DNA of 64,000 nucleotides from UBA2862 sp045658005 (GCA_045658005.1 JAZOUD010000110.1:11720-75719); one strand, 5' to 3'; positions 1 through 7,676 are shown, numbered from the stretch's first letter. Numbers and translations are program-made. Notes: generated by a model not told the origin, from the sequence alone.

Positions 1-240
1 CTTCAATGTGTTCCTGTAATAGGCCGAGGGCCGCGTCCATCGCGGGCCCTTCGTGCCCACATAATGGACGTCCGTGCCCAGGCGCTTCAAGCGCTCGATA
101 TTGTTTGGATTTTCAAACTCGGCGATGCAGGCGATATCCAGCTTCAGCCCCTCCGGCTTGTTGCGGATGACGCTGTTCACCAGGGCGTACACGCCGCCCA
201 GGCCCACATCGTCGACGTTGACTTCCAGAACCTTCATCAT
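1..240 (-). CDS. Glycosyltransferase (GT-B type), N-terminal fragment cut by window edge
   Basis: Only the first 80 codons lie in the window; the rest is beyond base 1. The ATG is at 240-238, one base after the TGA of the upstream glycosyltransferase gene, so the two are co-transcribed. The protein begins MMKVLEVNVDDVGLGGVYAL, a hydrophobic strand followed by a glycine-rich turn as in the first beta-alpha unit of GT4-like (GT-B) glycosyltransferases. That family transfers sugars from nucleotide sugars during surface polysaccharide synthesis. Family assignment rests on the N-terminal fold signature and the operon context only; a cytoplasmic enzyme acting at the membrane is inferred. Confidence 0.6.
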   Translation of the reverse strand, partial: MMKVLEVNVDDVGLGGVYALVNSVIRNKPEGLKLDIACIAEFENPNNIERLKRLGTDVHYVGTKGPRWTRPSAYYRNTLK

Positions 241-241
241 G

Positions 242-1165
242 TCACGCCCCCGGGGGATATTTTTCGGGATACCGTATCGGCGGCCGGAAGGACAGCCCCT
301 CCAGCGTGCCGCCGAATATGACGCGAATGCGCTCCCACTTGTGCCCGTCGGATCGGGTCAGCACCCGGAACACGTGCAGCGGCGTGCGCAGCAGCAATCG
401 AACCGCCCCGCGCAGGCCCTCCCGCCGGTACAGTACGACCTCGTTTCGATAGGCGTAGCGGTAGCGCTGTATGCGTTCCGGCGCGTCGGTGGCGATGTTG
501 CCGCCGTTGTTCGTGGCGCAGCGGTGCACGGTGACGCTGTCGGTGACCACCCAGCAGGGGTGCTTCCGGGATATGCGGCGGGTATATTCCAGGTCGTCCG
601 CCCAGATGAAGAACTCGCCGATGGGCAGGCCCACCTCCCGCACCACGGCCACGGGCACCAGCAGCGATACGAAGGTGGCCGCGCCGCAGGGAATCAGGCG
701 GGGCGTAAAATCGGTGATGTTGCCCAGCTTCAGATCCCTCTGCACGTTCATGCGGCAAATCGAGCCGTCCGTCCAGAGCACCTTGCCGGAGAGGAAGCCG
801 AAATCGCCGAGCTCCCTTACCGCGCTCAGCAGCGCCTCCAGCGCCGTGGGCTCGGGCATGGCATCGTCGTCCATGATCCAGGCGTATTCGTAATCCCGCT
901 CCGCCGCCAGGCGAAGGCCGTATTCAAAGCCCCCCGCGCCGCCCAGGTTGCTGCCGGTATTCGCGTAGTGGACGCGGCCTTCCCGGACCATCGGGGCGAG
1001 CATGTCCCCCGTGCCGTCGGTGCTGGCGTTGTCGATCACCCAGATGTCCAACTCCGGGGCGCTCTGCCGCAGCAGGCACTCGACGCACTGCGCCAGCAAC
1101 GCCCTTCGGTTGTAAGTCACCACCACCGCGGCGACGCCCTTTGTCATGCCCTCATCCCGTTTCAC
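242..1165 (-). CDS. GT2 family glycosyltransferase, GlfT/rhamnosyltransferase-like
   Basis: A 307-residue GT-A enzyme. Seen: the N-terminal AAVVVTYNR strand, NASTDGT in the nucleotide-binding loop, the N-LGGAGGF signature near residue 95 that is typical of galactofuranosyl- and rhamnosyltransferases of GT2, the metal-binding DDDA motif near residue 119, and a downstream WADDLEYTRR motif where the catalytic base lies in this subfamily. The start is GTG at 1165 (AGGAAG eight bases upstream), overlapping the stop of the preceding gene as GTGA; the ATG at 1147 is poorer. It probably adds a sugar to a lipid-linked polysaccharide at the inner membrane face; acceptor unknown. Confidence 0.85.
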   Translation of the reverse strand: MKRDEGMTKGVAAVVVTYNRRALLAQCVECLLRQSAPELDIWVIDNASTDGTGDMLAPMVREGRVHYANTGSNLGGAGGFEYGLRLAAERDYEYAWIMDDDAMPEPTALEALLSAVRELGDFGFLSGKVLWTDGSICRMNVQRDLKLGNITDFTPRLIPCGAATFVSLLVPVAVVREVGLPIGEFFIWADDLEYTRRISRKHPCWVVTDSVTVHRCATNNGGNIATDAPERIQRYRYAYRNEVVLYRREGLRGAVRLLLRTPLHVFRVLTRSDGHKWERIRVIFGGTLEGLSFRPPIRYPEKYPPGA

Positions 1166-1917
1166 GAAAACTTCCTGATGCCGGAGACGCCCCAGCGCAC
1201 CGTGTTGACGCAGGCGGTCAGCATGCCCTGCTTCAGGTACTGCCTGTAGAAGTGGTACTGCTTCGACACCAGCTTCAGCTTGTTGCCGGTGGTGCTGTTC
1301 GTCAGAACGCGGTAGCGGGCCAGGATCTGGGGATTGCCCCGGGCCTCGCCCTCCAGGCAGACGATGTCGTACCAGTAGGCGTAGTCGTCACGGATCGAGC
1401 GCAGCGCCTCGTGCAGGTAGATCTTGCCGTGCTTACCGGCGTCATACAGCCCCGTCAGGCAGCCGATGCGGTTCATCACCCGCATGTCCTTCGGCGTGAT
1501 CCGGTCGAGGGGCACCGTGGGATGCTGGATCTCCCGCCCGTTCTCGTCGATGTGGCGATAGGCGCTGCAAACGCAGACGGCGCCGGTCTGGCCCATGAAC
1601 GCCAGCTGCTTTTCAAGAAAATCGGGCTCCCAAAGGTCGTCGGCGTCCAGCAGGGCGATATAGCGGCCCCTCGCCTGCTTCATGCCCGTATTCCGGGCGT
1701 GGGCCGTGCCCGCGTTCTGCTGGCGGATCAGCTGTATCCGGCTGTCCCGCGCGGCGTAGCGCCCGGCAATTTCAGCGGTATCGTCCGCAGAGCCGTCGTC
1801 CACGACGATCATCTCCCACTGGGCATAGGTCTGGCCCAACACCGATTCGATGGTATCGGCGATAAAGCGCCCGCCGTTGTAGCAGGGCGTTATGATCGAA
1901 ACCAGGCCGTCAATCAC
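1162..1917 (-). CDS. GT2 family glycosyltransferase, first gene of the polysaccharide operon
   Basis: 251 residues from a GTG start at 1917, chosen because GGAGGAG lies nine bases upstream; an upstream in-frame ATG at 1977 has no such site and would add a non-conserved leader. Seen: VSIITPCYNGGRFI at the N-terminus, VVDDGSADDT in the UDP-sugar site, and the DADD metal motif near residue 95, all hallmarks of GT-A family 2. Sugar and acceptor cannot be told. It is the promoter-proximal gene of at least three glycosyltransferases that overlap or abut each other, so a joint role in one surface glycan is likely. Confidence 0.85.
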   Translation of the reverse strand: MIDGLVSIITPCYNGGRFIADTIESVLGQTYAQWEMIVVDDGSADDTAEIAGRYAARDSRIQLIRQQNAGTAHARNTGMKQARGRYIALLDADDLWEPDFLEKQLAFMGQTGAVCVCSAYRHIDENGREIQHPTVPLDRITPKDMRVMNRIGCLTGLYDAGKHGKIYLHEALRSIRDDYAYWYDIVCLEGEARGNPQILARYRVLTNSTTGNKLKLVSKQYHFYRQYLKQGMLTACVNTVRWGVSGIRKFS

Positions 1918-1989
1918 TGTACACGACTCCTCCGCGCCAAGAGCGCCGGAAAATATGGAAACCCACAATAGATACAATTCAACTTGTTA

Positions 1990-2018
1990 ATGGTATCACA
2001 GGCATTGAAAAATGTCAA
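1990..2018 (-). promoter_or_regulatory. Promoter of the glycosyltransferase operon
   Basis: On the minus strand TTGACA (2018-2013) is followed after 17 bases by TACCAT (1995-1990). It points into the glycosyltransferase genes and is back-to-back with the rubrerythrin promoter. Confidence 0.75.
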
Positions 2019-2038
2019 GAAAATATCGGCACAAGTGG

Positions 2039-2067
2039 TTCACAAACGGCGCGTTTTAGGTTATAAT
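2039..2067 (+). promoter_or_regulatory. Promoter of rubrerythrin
   Basis: TTCACA (2039-2044), 17-bp spacer, TATAAT (2062-2067), about 70 bases before the start codon. No clear PerR-type operator was recognised. Confidence 0.7.
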
Positions 2068-2136
2068 AGGCGTAAGCTGTAATCAGCTTATACATGAATG
2101 CAATCACGACCAACCATGATCAAGGAGGATATGATT

Positions 2137-2682
2137 ATGAAGAAGTTTGTCTGTTCCGTCTGCGGCTATGTGCACGAGGGTGACGCCGCGCCCGAATTCT
2201 GCCCCGTCTGCAAGGCCCCCGCTTCCAAGTTCATCGAGCAGTCCGAGGAAATGACCTGGGCCGCCGAGCACGTGGTCGGCGTGGCCAAGGGCGCGCCCGA
2301 GGACATCATCGCCGACCTGCGCGCCAACTTCACCGGCGAGTGCAGCGAGGTGGGCATGTACCTGGCCATGAGCCGCGTCGCCTATCGCGAGGGCTACCCC
2401 GAGATCGGCGAATACTGGAAGACCGCCGCCTTCGAGGAGGCCGAGCACGCCGCGAAGTTCGCCGAGCTGCTGGGCGAGGTGCTGACCGACAGCACCGAGA
2501 AGAACCTGAAGATGCGCGTGGAGGCCGAGAACGGCGCCACCGCCGGCAAGACCGACCTGGCCAAGCGCGCCAAGGCCCTGAACCTGGACGCCATCCACGA
2601 CACCGTGCACGAGATGGCCAGGGACGAGGCAAGGCATGGAAAGGCGTTCGCGGGGCTGCTGAAGCGGTATTTTGGGAAGTAA
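2137..2682 (+). CDS. Reverse rubrerythrin (N-terminal rubredoxin + diiron domain)
   Basis: 181 residues. The rubredoxin domain comes first (CSVCGY near residue 6 and CPVCKA near residue 24 hold one iron), followed by a ferritin-like four-helix domain with EXXH-type iron ligands (FEEAEH and ARDEARH). This swapped order defines reverse rubrerythrins, which in clostridia reduce peroxide and oxygen with electrons from NADH via rubredoxin oxidoreductases. Start at 2137 because AAGGAGG (2122-2128) is eight bases away; the ATG at 2131 is too close. It has its own promoter and a hairpin terminator, so it is monocistronic; an oxidative stress role in the cytoplasm of an anaerobe is inferred. Confidence 0.93.
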   Translation: MKKFVCSVCGYVHEGDAAPEFCPVCKAPASKFIEQSEEMTWAAEHVVGVAKGAPEDIIADLRANFTGECSEVGMYLAMSRVAYREGYPEIGEYWKTAAFEEAEHAAKFAELLGEVLTDSTEKNLKMRVEAENGATAGKTDLAKRAKALNLDAIHDTVHEMARDEARHGKAFAGLLKRYFGK

Positions 2683-2707
2683 GAAACGCTATAATTGCAA
2701 GAGATTT

Positions 2708-2740
2708 GAGGAGCGACTTCGAAAGAGGTTGCTCCTCTTT
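2708..2740 (+). terminator. Terminator of rubrerythrin gene
   Basis: GAGGAGC (2708-2714) pairs with GCTCCTC (2731-2737), with further weak pairing inside and TTT following, directly downstream of the rubrerythrin stop. Confidence 0.6.
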
Positions 2741-2950
2741 GAAATCATCCCAAACTCTTTGTAAACCCCAAAGCAGTGTAGATTAGAAACACTGCAATGG
2801 AGATTTGTGCATAGTTTGGGACGGTCTCCATTTCTTGATTTTTCATCATTTTCGCAATTATTTAGTTGCCTCTTTTCTTCAATATTATCTACAATAATGA
2901 CAGCCATTACCCGCTTGCACAGATGCTAAGCGGGAATGAAAGTATAGTGA

Positions 2951-2985
2951 AAACCTCTCTACTGCAAAAAACAGTAGAGAGGTTT
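2951..2985. terminator. Perfect 14-bp hairpin, terminator-like
   Basis: AAACCTCTCTACTG (2951-2964) is exactly complementary to 2972-2985, with a seven-base A-rich loop. It lies just after the stop of the open minus-strand tail at 2989-3099 and could be that lost gene's terminator; A/T runs flank both sides so direction is uncertain. Confidence 0.6.
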
Positions 2986-2988
2986 ATC

Positions 2989-3099
2989 TCACAAGCCGGA
3001 TGTATCACCAGAGTTATCATATGGTAAATAATAAGCCGAAACAATAGCTTCGAATTCATCTGAATTCAAAGTAATGGATAAAGCAAGTGAACCAGTATA
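2989..3099 (-). pseudogene. Possible C-terminal remnant of a lost gene
   Basis: A 36-codon open stretch without a start codon reads LNSDEFEAIVSAYYLPYD in its middle and ends in TGA directly before the perfect hairpin at 2951-2985. Protein-like composition plus a terminator right behind it suggests the surviving tail of a deleted minus-strand gene. It is short and could be chance. Confidence 0.25.
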
Positions 3100-3118
3100 T
3101 CACTGTAATCCCGCTTGA

Positions 3119-3193
3119 AATATGGTAGATTATATGTGTTAATAACGAAACTGGAAGGATGAGACAAGCTGACCATTGGTATCTGTTGCGCCA
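3119..3193 (+). pseudogene. Decayed duplicate of the udk promoter and start region
   Basis: This 75-base stretch aligns without gaps to 3971-4045, which holds the udk -10 region, ribosome-binding site, start codon and first nine codons. I count 55 of 75 identities. The start codon is lost (ATG to AAG) while the GIC-A reading around the P-loop start is still visible. It marks an old copy or the severed original 5' end of udk, now separated from the intact gene by the HepT/MntA module. Confidence 0.6.
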
Positions 3194-3259
3194 TTCTATG
3201 AAGACTTAAAAGTTAGTTCAAGTTGCTTCATGATTTTCTGGATATGTAATGAACAAATT

Positions 3260-3607
3260 TCATTCCAAGATGTCAAGTATTTTCTGCATTTGATCCCGAA
3301 GTGGGATGAAGTCCTGAGTGATGGTATCCCAGACAATCTTTAATCGGACGCCTTCATAGTCATGGACGATGCGGTTGCGTAGGCCATACATCTGCCGCCA
3401 GGGAATATCCGGGTGTGCGTTCTTGAAATCGACACTCAATGCGTTGCGGGACAATTCTCCGATTTGCAAAACATTGAAAACACACGCCTCCTGAAGCATG
3501 CGATTGTTCATAAAGGCGTCAAAATCCACACCCTCGCAGTAGTCGAGGGTGTGATCGATATGGTTGATCAATTTGCGAAGAACCTGTTTATCCTGATTAT
3601 TGCTCAT
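3260..3607 (-). CDS. hepT: HEPN-domain toxin, HepT family (DUF86)
   Basis: 115 residues, all-alpha HEPN fold. The RNRIVHDY motif at residues 77-84 matches the R-X4-H-X-Y signature of HepT ribonuclease toxins; in the characterised HepT/MntA systems the tyrosine is AMPylated by the antitoxin. Start at 3607 follows GGGAGGATC inside the end of the preceding nucleotidyltransferase gene, giving an 11-base overlap and translational coupling. Lies in the AT-rich accessory island. Toxin activity is inferred from family and pairing. Confidence 0.88.
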   Translation of the reverse strand: MSNNQDKQVLRKLINHIDHTLDYCEGVDFDAFMNNRMLQEACVFNVLQIGELSRNALSVDFKNAHPDIPWRQMYGLRNRIVHDYEGVRLKIVWDTITQDFIPLRDQMQKILDILE

Positions 3608-3896
3608 AGATGATCCTCCCCGTCCTCCGGATTTCCTGATCGATGGCGGAGCCAGGAACAATGTCCTGTGTATCGATCAGATCCACCGGGCAATCGAGGG
3701 ACTGACAGACGTCCTCCAGAAGGCCGAAGAAGGAAAGGCCTGAAAGCCCGCTGTCCACGAGTATATCCACGTCGCTGGCCGGCGTGGCAAGTCCTTTGCC
3801 GTAGGAGCCAAACAGCACAGCCCGGCGCACGTTGTTTTTGCGAAATACAGGCGTCAGGCGCGCTTCGATCTGCCCGATTGTGTACGGGTGTGTCAA
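3597..3896 (-). CDS. mntA: MNT-domain nucleotidyltransferase antitoxin, MntA family
   Basis: 99 residues, a minimal nucleotidyltransferase. GS at residues 30-31 and DVD at 42-44 form the GSX10DXD active site found in MntA antitoxins that transfer AMP to the HEPN toxin. Start is TTG at 3896 behind GGGAGGGATA. It precedes and overlaps the toxin gene, the usual order for this type VII toxin-antitoxin pair. A promoter on the minus strand lies just upstream, divergent from the udk promoter. Confidence 0.88.
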   Translation of the reverse strand: MTHPYTIGQIEARLTPVFRKNNVRRAVLFGSYGKGLATPASDVDILVDSGLSGLSFFGLLEDVCQSLDCPVDLIDTQDIVPGSAIDQEIRRTGRIIYEQ

Positions 3897-3919
3897 GGCT
3901 ATCCCTCCCTTACAGAATC

Positions 3920-3949
3920 AGTATACCATATGTGGAACAGCGTTGGCAA
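3920..3949 (-). promoter_or_regulatory. Promoter of mntA-hepT
   Basis: Minus strand TTGCCA (3949-3944), 18-bp spacer, TATACT (3925-3920), about 24 bases before the TTG start. Confidence 0.65.
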
Positions 3950-3954
3950 GAGTG

Positions 3955-3983
3955 TTGTGTTTCCACCAAAAATATGATACAAT
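3955..3983 (+). promoter_or_regulatory. Promoter of udk
   Basis: TTGTGT (3955-3960), 17-bp spacer, TACAAT (3978-3983), 34 bases before the udk start. The -10 part is inside the segment duplicated at 3119-3193. Confidence 0.55.
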
Positions 3984-4017
3984 TGATACGTCAACAACGA
4001 TGCTGGAGGGATGGACC

Positions 4018-4635
4018 ATGCTGATCATCGGTATCTGCGGCGCCAGCGGCAGCGGCAAATCCACGCTGGCCAAGGCGCTGGCTTCCCGCCTGGAAAGGCC
4101 CTGCGTATACATCAAACAGGATTCCTACTACAAGGATCACCCCGACATGACCTATGAGCAGCGCTGCCTGATCAACTACGACGAGCCGGAGGCCTTCGAG
4201 CACGGCGTGCTTCGGGACGACCTGGCGAAGCTGCGCCGGGGGGAATCCATCACCGCGAAGGAATACGACTACACCCAGCACCGGCGCTGCGACCCGGGCG
4301 TGCTGATCGAGCCTGCGGACGTGGTACTGCTGGAGGGCATCCACGTGTTCTACGACCCGGAGGTTCGGGATTTGATGGACTTCAAGATCTACGTGCAGGT
4401 GGACCCGGACGTGTGCCTGCTGCGCCGCGTGAAGCGGGACCTGCGGGACAGGGGCCGCACCATCGAGAGCGTCTACGCCCAGTACCTGGCCACGGTCAAG
4501 CCGATGTACGAAAAGCACATCCGCAACTACGTGGAATACGCCGACCTGATCGTCGCCCGGGGCGGCAAGAACGCCCGCATCGTGGATATACTGGCCCACT
4601 ACATCAATTCCGGGATGATCGACCCGAAGCAGTGA
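4018..4635 (+). CDS. udk: Uridine kinase
   Basis: 205 residues. The P-loop GASGSGKST is at residues 8-16, followed by the DSYYKD segment and YDEPEAF that bind the nucleoside in uridine-cytidine kinases. It phosphorylates uridine/cytidine to UMP/CMP in pyrimidine salvage in the cytosol. Start at 4018 (GGAGGGATGGACC upstream); longer in-frame extensions are not supported. Its 5' end is duplicated in decayed form upstream of the neighbouring toxin-antitoxin pair. Confidence 0.93.
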   Translation: MLIIGICGASGSGKSTLAKALASRLERPCVYIKQDSYYKDHPDMTYEQRCLINYDEPEAFEHGVLRDDLAKLRRGESITAKEYDYTQHRRCDPGVLIEPADVVLLEGIHVFYDPEVRDLMDFKIYVQVDPDVCLLRRVKRDLRDRGRTIESVYAQYLATVKPMYEKHIRNYVEYADLIVARGGKNARIVDILAHYINSGMIDPKQ

Positions 4636-4657
4636 CAGCATATTGTTTTCCCGGGAA

Positions 4658-4772
4658 AAGACAACTACTGATTTGTAGGGCTGAAGCCCTAAATGAGGAA
4701 TTAGGATTTCCTCCTGAATTCCTCATTCCTCATTCCTAATTCCTAATTCAAACGCAGCGACAAATCCGAATT
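4658..4772. repeat. Composite intergenic repeat with ATTCCT-type units
   Basis: Between convergent udk and the RhuM gene: ACTGATTTGTAGGG, an inverted GGGCT/AGCCC, several ATTCCTCATTCCTAATT units (4717-4750) with GAGGAATTAGG in the opposite sense, and GACAAATCCGAATTTGTC as an inverted repeat. The same ATTCCT units recur at 53297-53334 and 62273-62289, and ACTGATTTGTCG-type arms recur near 26253 and 62241. No gene is seen here. Confidence 0.65.
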
Positions 4773-4774
4773 TG

Positions 4775-5584
4775 TCACTTCTCTCCATTGTCACCCGTCA
4801 AATACCGTTCCATCTGCCGGTCAAATTCAGAGACGTATTGCAAATCCTGACGTTTGCGGAACTCAGCATATATCCCTGTGACCTTGCAAACGGCTTCGTC
4901 GTATGAAATCTGTCCCTTGCCGTCCAGCACCTTTCGACGATTGCTTTTAAGAAACTGATCGGTCACATCCAGCCAATCCTGCATGCTCATGGGAATCTCG
5001 TCCTCTGCCATCAACTCGGCATGGTCGATGAACATGGTCACCAGACGGTTCAGCCGGGACAGTTCCCTTTCATTCAGATAGTTCTTGGCGACGATGACAT
5101 CGCTTTTCAGTATCTTGCCGCTCGGCGCAGCTTTCCAAGTCAGCAGTTCATCGAAATAGTCCCGACCAAAGGGCTGGCCATTTTTGAGCATATCGTCGTT
5201 GAGTACAAATCCCTTCTGAACATACTCCCGAAGCGTCTTCGTAGCCCATTGGCGAAAGCGCGTCGCCTTCTTGGAATTGACGCGGTAGCCCACGGCGATA
5301 ATGGCGTCAAGGTTGTAGAAATCCAGCTCGCGTCGAATCTGTCGCGTTCCCTCCTGTCGAACTGTTTCCATTTTGGAAACAGTTGAATTCCGCTCCAGCT
5401 CTTCATCATCAAATATGTTTTGAAGATGCTTGGAAATGGCGGGCGTATTCACCTCAAAGAGCTCTGCCATCGCTCGCTGTGTCATCCAGAATGTGTCATT
5501 CTTAAAATAGACATCGACATAAACGCTTTCAGTCTCATATTGATACAGTAGAACCTTTCCATTCGGAACAATAGCGTTATTCAT
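4775..5584 (-). CDS. rhuM: RhuM family protein with internal deletion
   Basis: 269 residues. N-terminal DNA-binding-like part (TFWMTQRAMAELFEV, then LDAIIAVGYRVNS) and the C-terminal TWKAAPSGKILKSDV region are typical of the RhuM family (COG3943), which is often encoded inside type I restriction loci. Known members are about 330-345 residues; here YFDELL (residues 143-148) runs straight into TWK, so roughly 60-70 residues in the middle are missing without a frameshift (junction near base 5140). It overlaps the end of the hsdM remnant by eight bases, so it is the surviving downstream gene of that operon. Molecular function of the family is not settled. Confidence 0.85.
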   Translation of the reverse strand: MNNAIVPNGKVLLYQYETESVYVDVYFKNDTFWMTQRAMAELFEVNTPAISKHLQNIFDDEELERNSTVSKMETVRQEGTRQIRRELDFYNLDAIIAVGYRVNSKKATRFRQWATKTLREYVQKGFVLNDDMLKNGQPFGRDYFDELLTWKAAPSGKILKSDVIVAKNYLNERELSRLNRLVTMFIDHAELMAEDEIPMSMQDWLDVTDQFLKSNRRKVLDGKGQISYDEAVCKVTGIYAEFRKRQDLQYVSEFDRQMERYLTGDNGEK

Positions 5585-6386
5585 CCAGCAACCCCACCAA
5601 TTCCTTCAACTCCTTTTGAATTTCCGCCTCCAGCCGATTCAATTCCGCCAGAATCTCGCTGGTCGGCGGATACTCAACCGGCACATACTCGGTCTTTTTG
5701 TACTTGTTGATGGAGAGGTCATAGCCGTTGTCCACAATCTCCTGCTTGGGCACGAGGAAGCTCTGGTCGGTACGCTGGCGGTCCTTCTCCCCTGCCCGGT
5801 CATGGAAGCGGGCGACGATGTCGGGGATGTCGTTGTCGGATATGGGGCTGCGCTTGTCGTCCAGGCTGAAGCCGTCCGCCCGCATGTCGTAGAACCACAC
5901 GTCGTCCGTGCCGCCGTGGCCGGTTTTCGTGAACACCAACACCGCGGTGGACACCCCCGCGTAGGGCTTGAACACCCCGGAGGGCATGGAGACGACGGCC
6001 TCCAGCCGGTTGTCCTCGATCAGCGTCTTGCGGATAGCTCTGTGGGCAGTGGAAGAGCCGAACAGCACGCAGGCCGGGTCGCACACCAGCTCGTCCGGCT
6101 TCGGCTGCATCATGTCCACCATCATGCGGATGATGTGCCGGGGCGTGCGGAACTGGCCGTTCACGCCGGCGGTGGACAGCTTGGAGAGCAGGTATTCGTA
6201 CACGTCACCCCGGGCGTCCCCGTCCTTCAGCTGGGCCATATCCGCATAGATGCTGTCCATGGCGGAGACGATCTTGTCCAGCATCAGCGGCGTGGGCACC
6301 TTGAAGATGGCGTCGCCCATATATTTGGAATAGGCGCTGTCCTTGTCGCTGTGCAGGCCCTTGATGAGAGACCGGGTGGCAGCGCC
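5577..6386 (-). pseudogene. hsdM: Remnant of hsdM, type I restriction-modification methyltransferase subunit
   Basis: The reading frame opens after a TAG at 6389-6387 with KGLHSDKDSAYSKYMGDAIF, so the normal N-terminal part is gone. GQFRTPRHIIRMMV and CDPAC (motif I) follow, but the next residues are VLFGSSTAHRAIRK, which in intact HsdM lie about a hundred residues further on. The deleted part contains the rest of the SAM site and the catalytic NPPF motif. The C-terminal part is clean. It therefore cannot be an active N6-adenine methylase. hsdS and hsdR are absent; a RhuM gene overlaps its end. Confidence 0.88.
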
Positions 6387-6428
6387 CTAAAGGACTAGCT
6401 TCGCGTCGCAGGCGCCGCCGCTGCAGAG

Positions 6429-7595
6429 TCAACGCACCGGCCGCGCCTTCAGCTTCGCCACCAGGCGGTCGAAGCGCAGGTCGTCCCACTCGATCACCTC
6501 GATGCCCAGCTGGGCGGCGCGGCGGCGCATCGGCGCGCGGTTCTTGGTGGCCACGCCGGAGGTGGCGATGATGGCCCGGGAGTCCTTGCCGCCGAAGCGG
6601 TCCCGGAGGATCGCCAATTCGTTCAGGGCCTCGGTGTGGATCTCGCAAGTCTTGCAGCTGATGAACACCGGCTGTATGCCCTGCACCGCCATCACGTCGA
6701 TCTCGTTGGTCACGCTGTCGCGCTTGATGGCGCCGCCCTGCCAGTTGACCACGGCGCTGAGCACCACGTCGTCAAAGCACCCCGCCTCCAGGCAGGCCCG
6801 GAACACCTGCAGCTCCAGCACCGAGCCGATGTCCCGCAGCCAGAAGCGCACCGTCTCATCGGGAAAGCGGAAGCGCATGCCCTCATCGTTCATCTTCAGA
6901 TCCAGTATCAGCTCGGCCTTCGCCAACGCCTTGAACAGGCCGGCGTCGGCTTTCACATGCCGGTCCCCAGCCTTTTCCGTCCACCGGCCCTCGGCGTCCA
7001 GCTTTCCCGGCTCCGCCGAGGATATCTTCTGGATGTAGCTGATCTGGCGGTTCCAGATCCGGCGGTATTTGGAATAGATGTCAAACAGCCACTCGATCTG
7101 GTACACCCTGAATTCCAGATCCTCGTTGTTCAACCGTCCCGGCAGCAGCGTGCCGCCGGCCATCAGGAAGCAGGATCGGGCGTCCAGCCGCACGTCGCAT
7201 CTGACGCTTCGTGCAAAGGGCGCATTCTTGATCTCAAAGAAGGCGTTGCGCTTGCTGCTGTAGGTAAACACGGCGTTCTCGCCAGACACCGCGCCAGCCG
7301 CGAACAGCGCGGCGTCGGTGCCGCCGGAGATGTCGATGGCGCAATCCGGGTGGGCGTCCAGCACCTCCTGAAGCACCCGCTCGATCTTCACCGCGTCCAG
7401 CATGCTCACCGGGATGAACGTCAGCTTGAGCTTGACGTTGCGGTATTCAAAATAAGCGCGCAGGGATCGCCTGTACTGGCGGTCCTGTTCGATCTCCGGC
7501 GGGCAGATCAGTATCAGCTCCTGGGGCCGAAACATCTCCGCGGCGAGCACGTTTTCTATGGGAACGGTATCGTACAGCTCTATCAGCGTATTCAA
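6429..7595 (-). CDS. Card1/Can2-like CARF nuclease (DUF1887), stand-alone
   Basis: 388 residues. N-terminal CARF-like Rossmann domain with DISGGTDAAL (SGGT at residues 90-93), where ring nucleotides bind in CARF proteins, and a C-terminal PD-(D/E)XK nuclease with NEIDVM (E298, D300) and FISCK (K315), the arrangement of Card1/Can2 (DUF1887). In type III CRISPR systems such enzymes cut DNA and RNA when bound by cyclic oligoadenylate. Start: TTG at 7595 with AAAGGTGA; an ATG at 7637 has the transcription start predicted only a few bases upstream. No CRISPR array or cas10 is in the window, so its signal source is unknown. Confidence 0.83.
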   Translation of the reverse strand: MNTLIELYDTVPIENVLAAEMFRPQELILICPPEIEQDRQYRRSLRAYFEYRNVKLKLTFIPVSMLDAVKIERVLQEVLDAHPDCAIDISGGTDAALFAAGAVSGENAVFTYSSKRNAFFEIKNAPFARSVRCDVRLDARSCFLMAGGTLLPGRLNNEDLEFRVYQIEWLFDIYSKYRRIWNRQISYIQKISSAEPGKLDAEGRWTEKAGDRHVKADAGLFKALAKAELILDLKMNDEGMRFRFPDETVRFWLRDIGSVLELQVFRACLEAGCFDDVVLSAVVNWQGGAIKRDSVTNEIDVMAVQGIQPVFISCKTCEIHTEALNELAILRDRFGGKDSRAIIATSGVATKNRAPMRRRAAQLGIEVIEWDDLRFDRLVAKLKARPVR

Positions 7596-7646
7596 GGTAT
7601 CACCTTTCTTTGAGCGGTCAGCTTGTGTTAAGAACATCTGTCACCT

Positions 7647-7676
7647 ATTATACCAGCATCGTCGTTCACCGGTCAA
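7647..7676 (-). promoter_or_regulatory. Promoter of the Card1-like gene
   Basis: Minus strand TTGACC (7676-7671), 18-bp spacer, TATAAT (7652-7647). Its predicted start point rules out translation from the ATG at 7637 with a leader and favours the TTG at 7595. Confidence 0.7.

Larger units (their letters stand above)
2741..3259. other. AT-rich gene-poor stretch with decayed fragments
   Basis: About 520 bases much richer in A+T than the surroundings. No intact gene is convincing. It contains a perfect hairpin (2951-2985), an open tail of a possible lost minus-strand gene (2989-3099) and a degenerate copy of the udk 5' region (3119-3193). The composition and debris suggest an insertion/decay zone at the edge of the accessory island. 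Confidence 0.6.

Noticed and set aside
2689..2907. A 72-codon minus-strand frame after rubrerythrin
   Set aside because: Overlaps the rubrerythrin terminator, no ribosome-binding site, composition not protein-like.
3155..3201. KLTIGICCA reading as a new small gene
   Set aside because: It is the decayed copy of the udk start, without start codon or continuation.
7595..7637. ATG at 7637 as start of the Card1-like gene
   Set aside because: A promoter at 7647-7676 would begin transcription almost at this ATG; the TTG at 7595 has AAAGGTGA and fits the family N-terminus.
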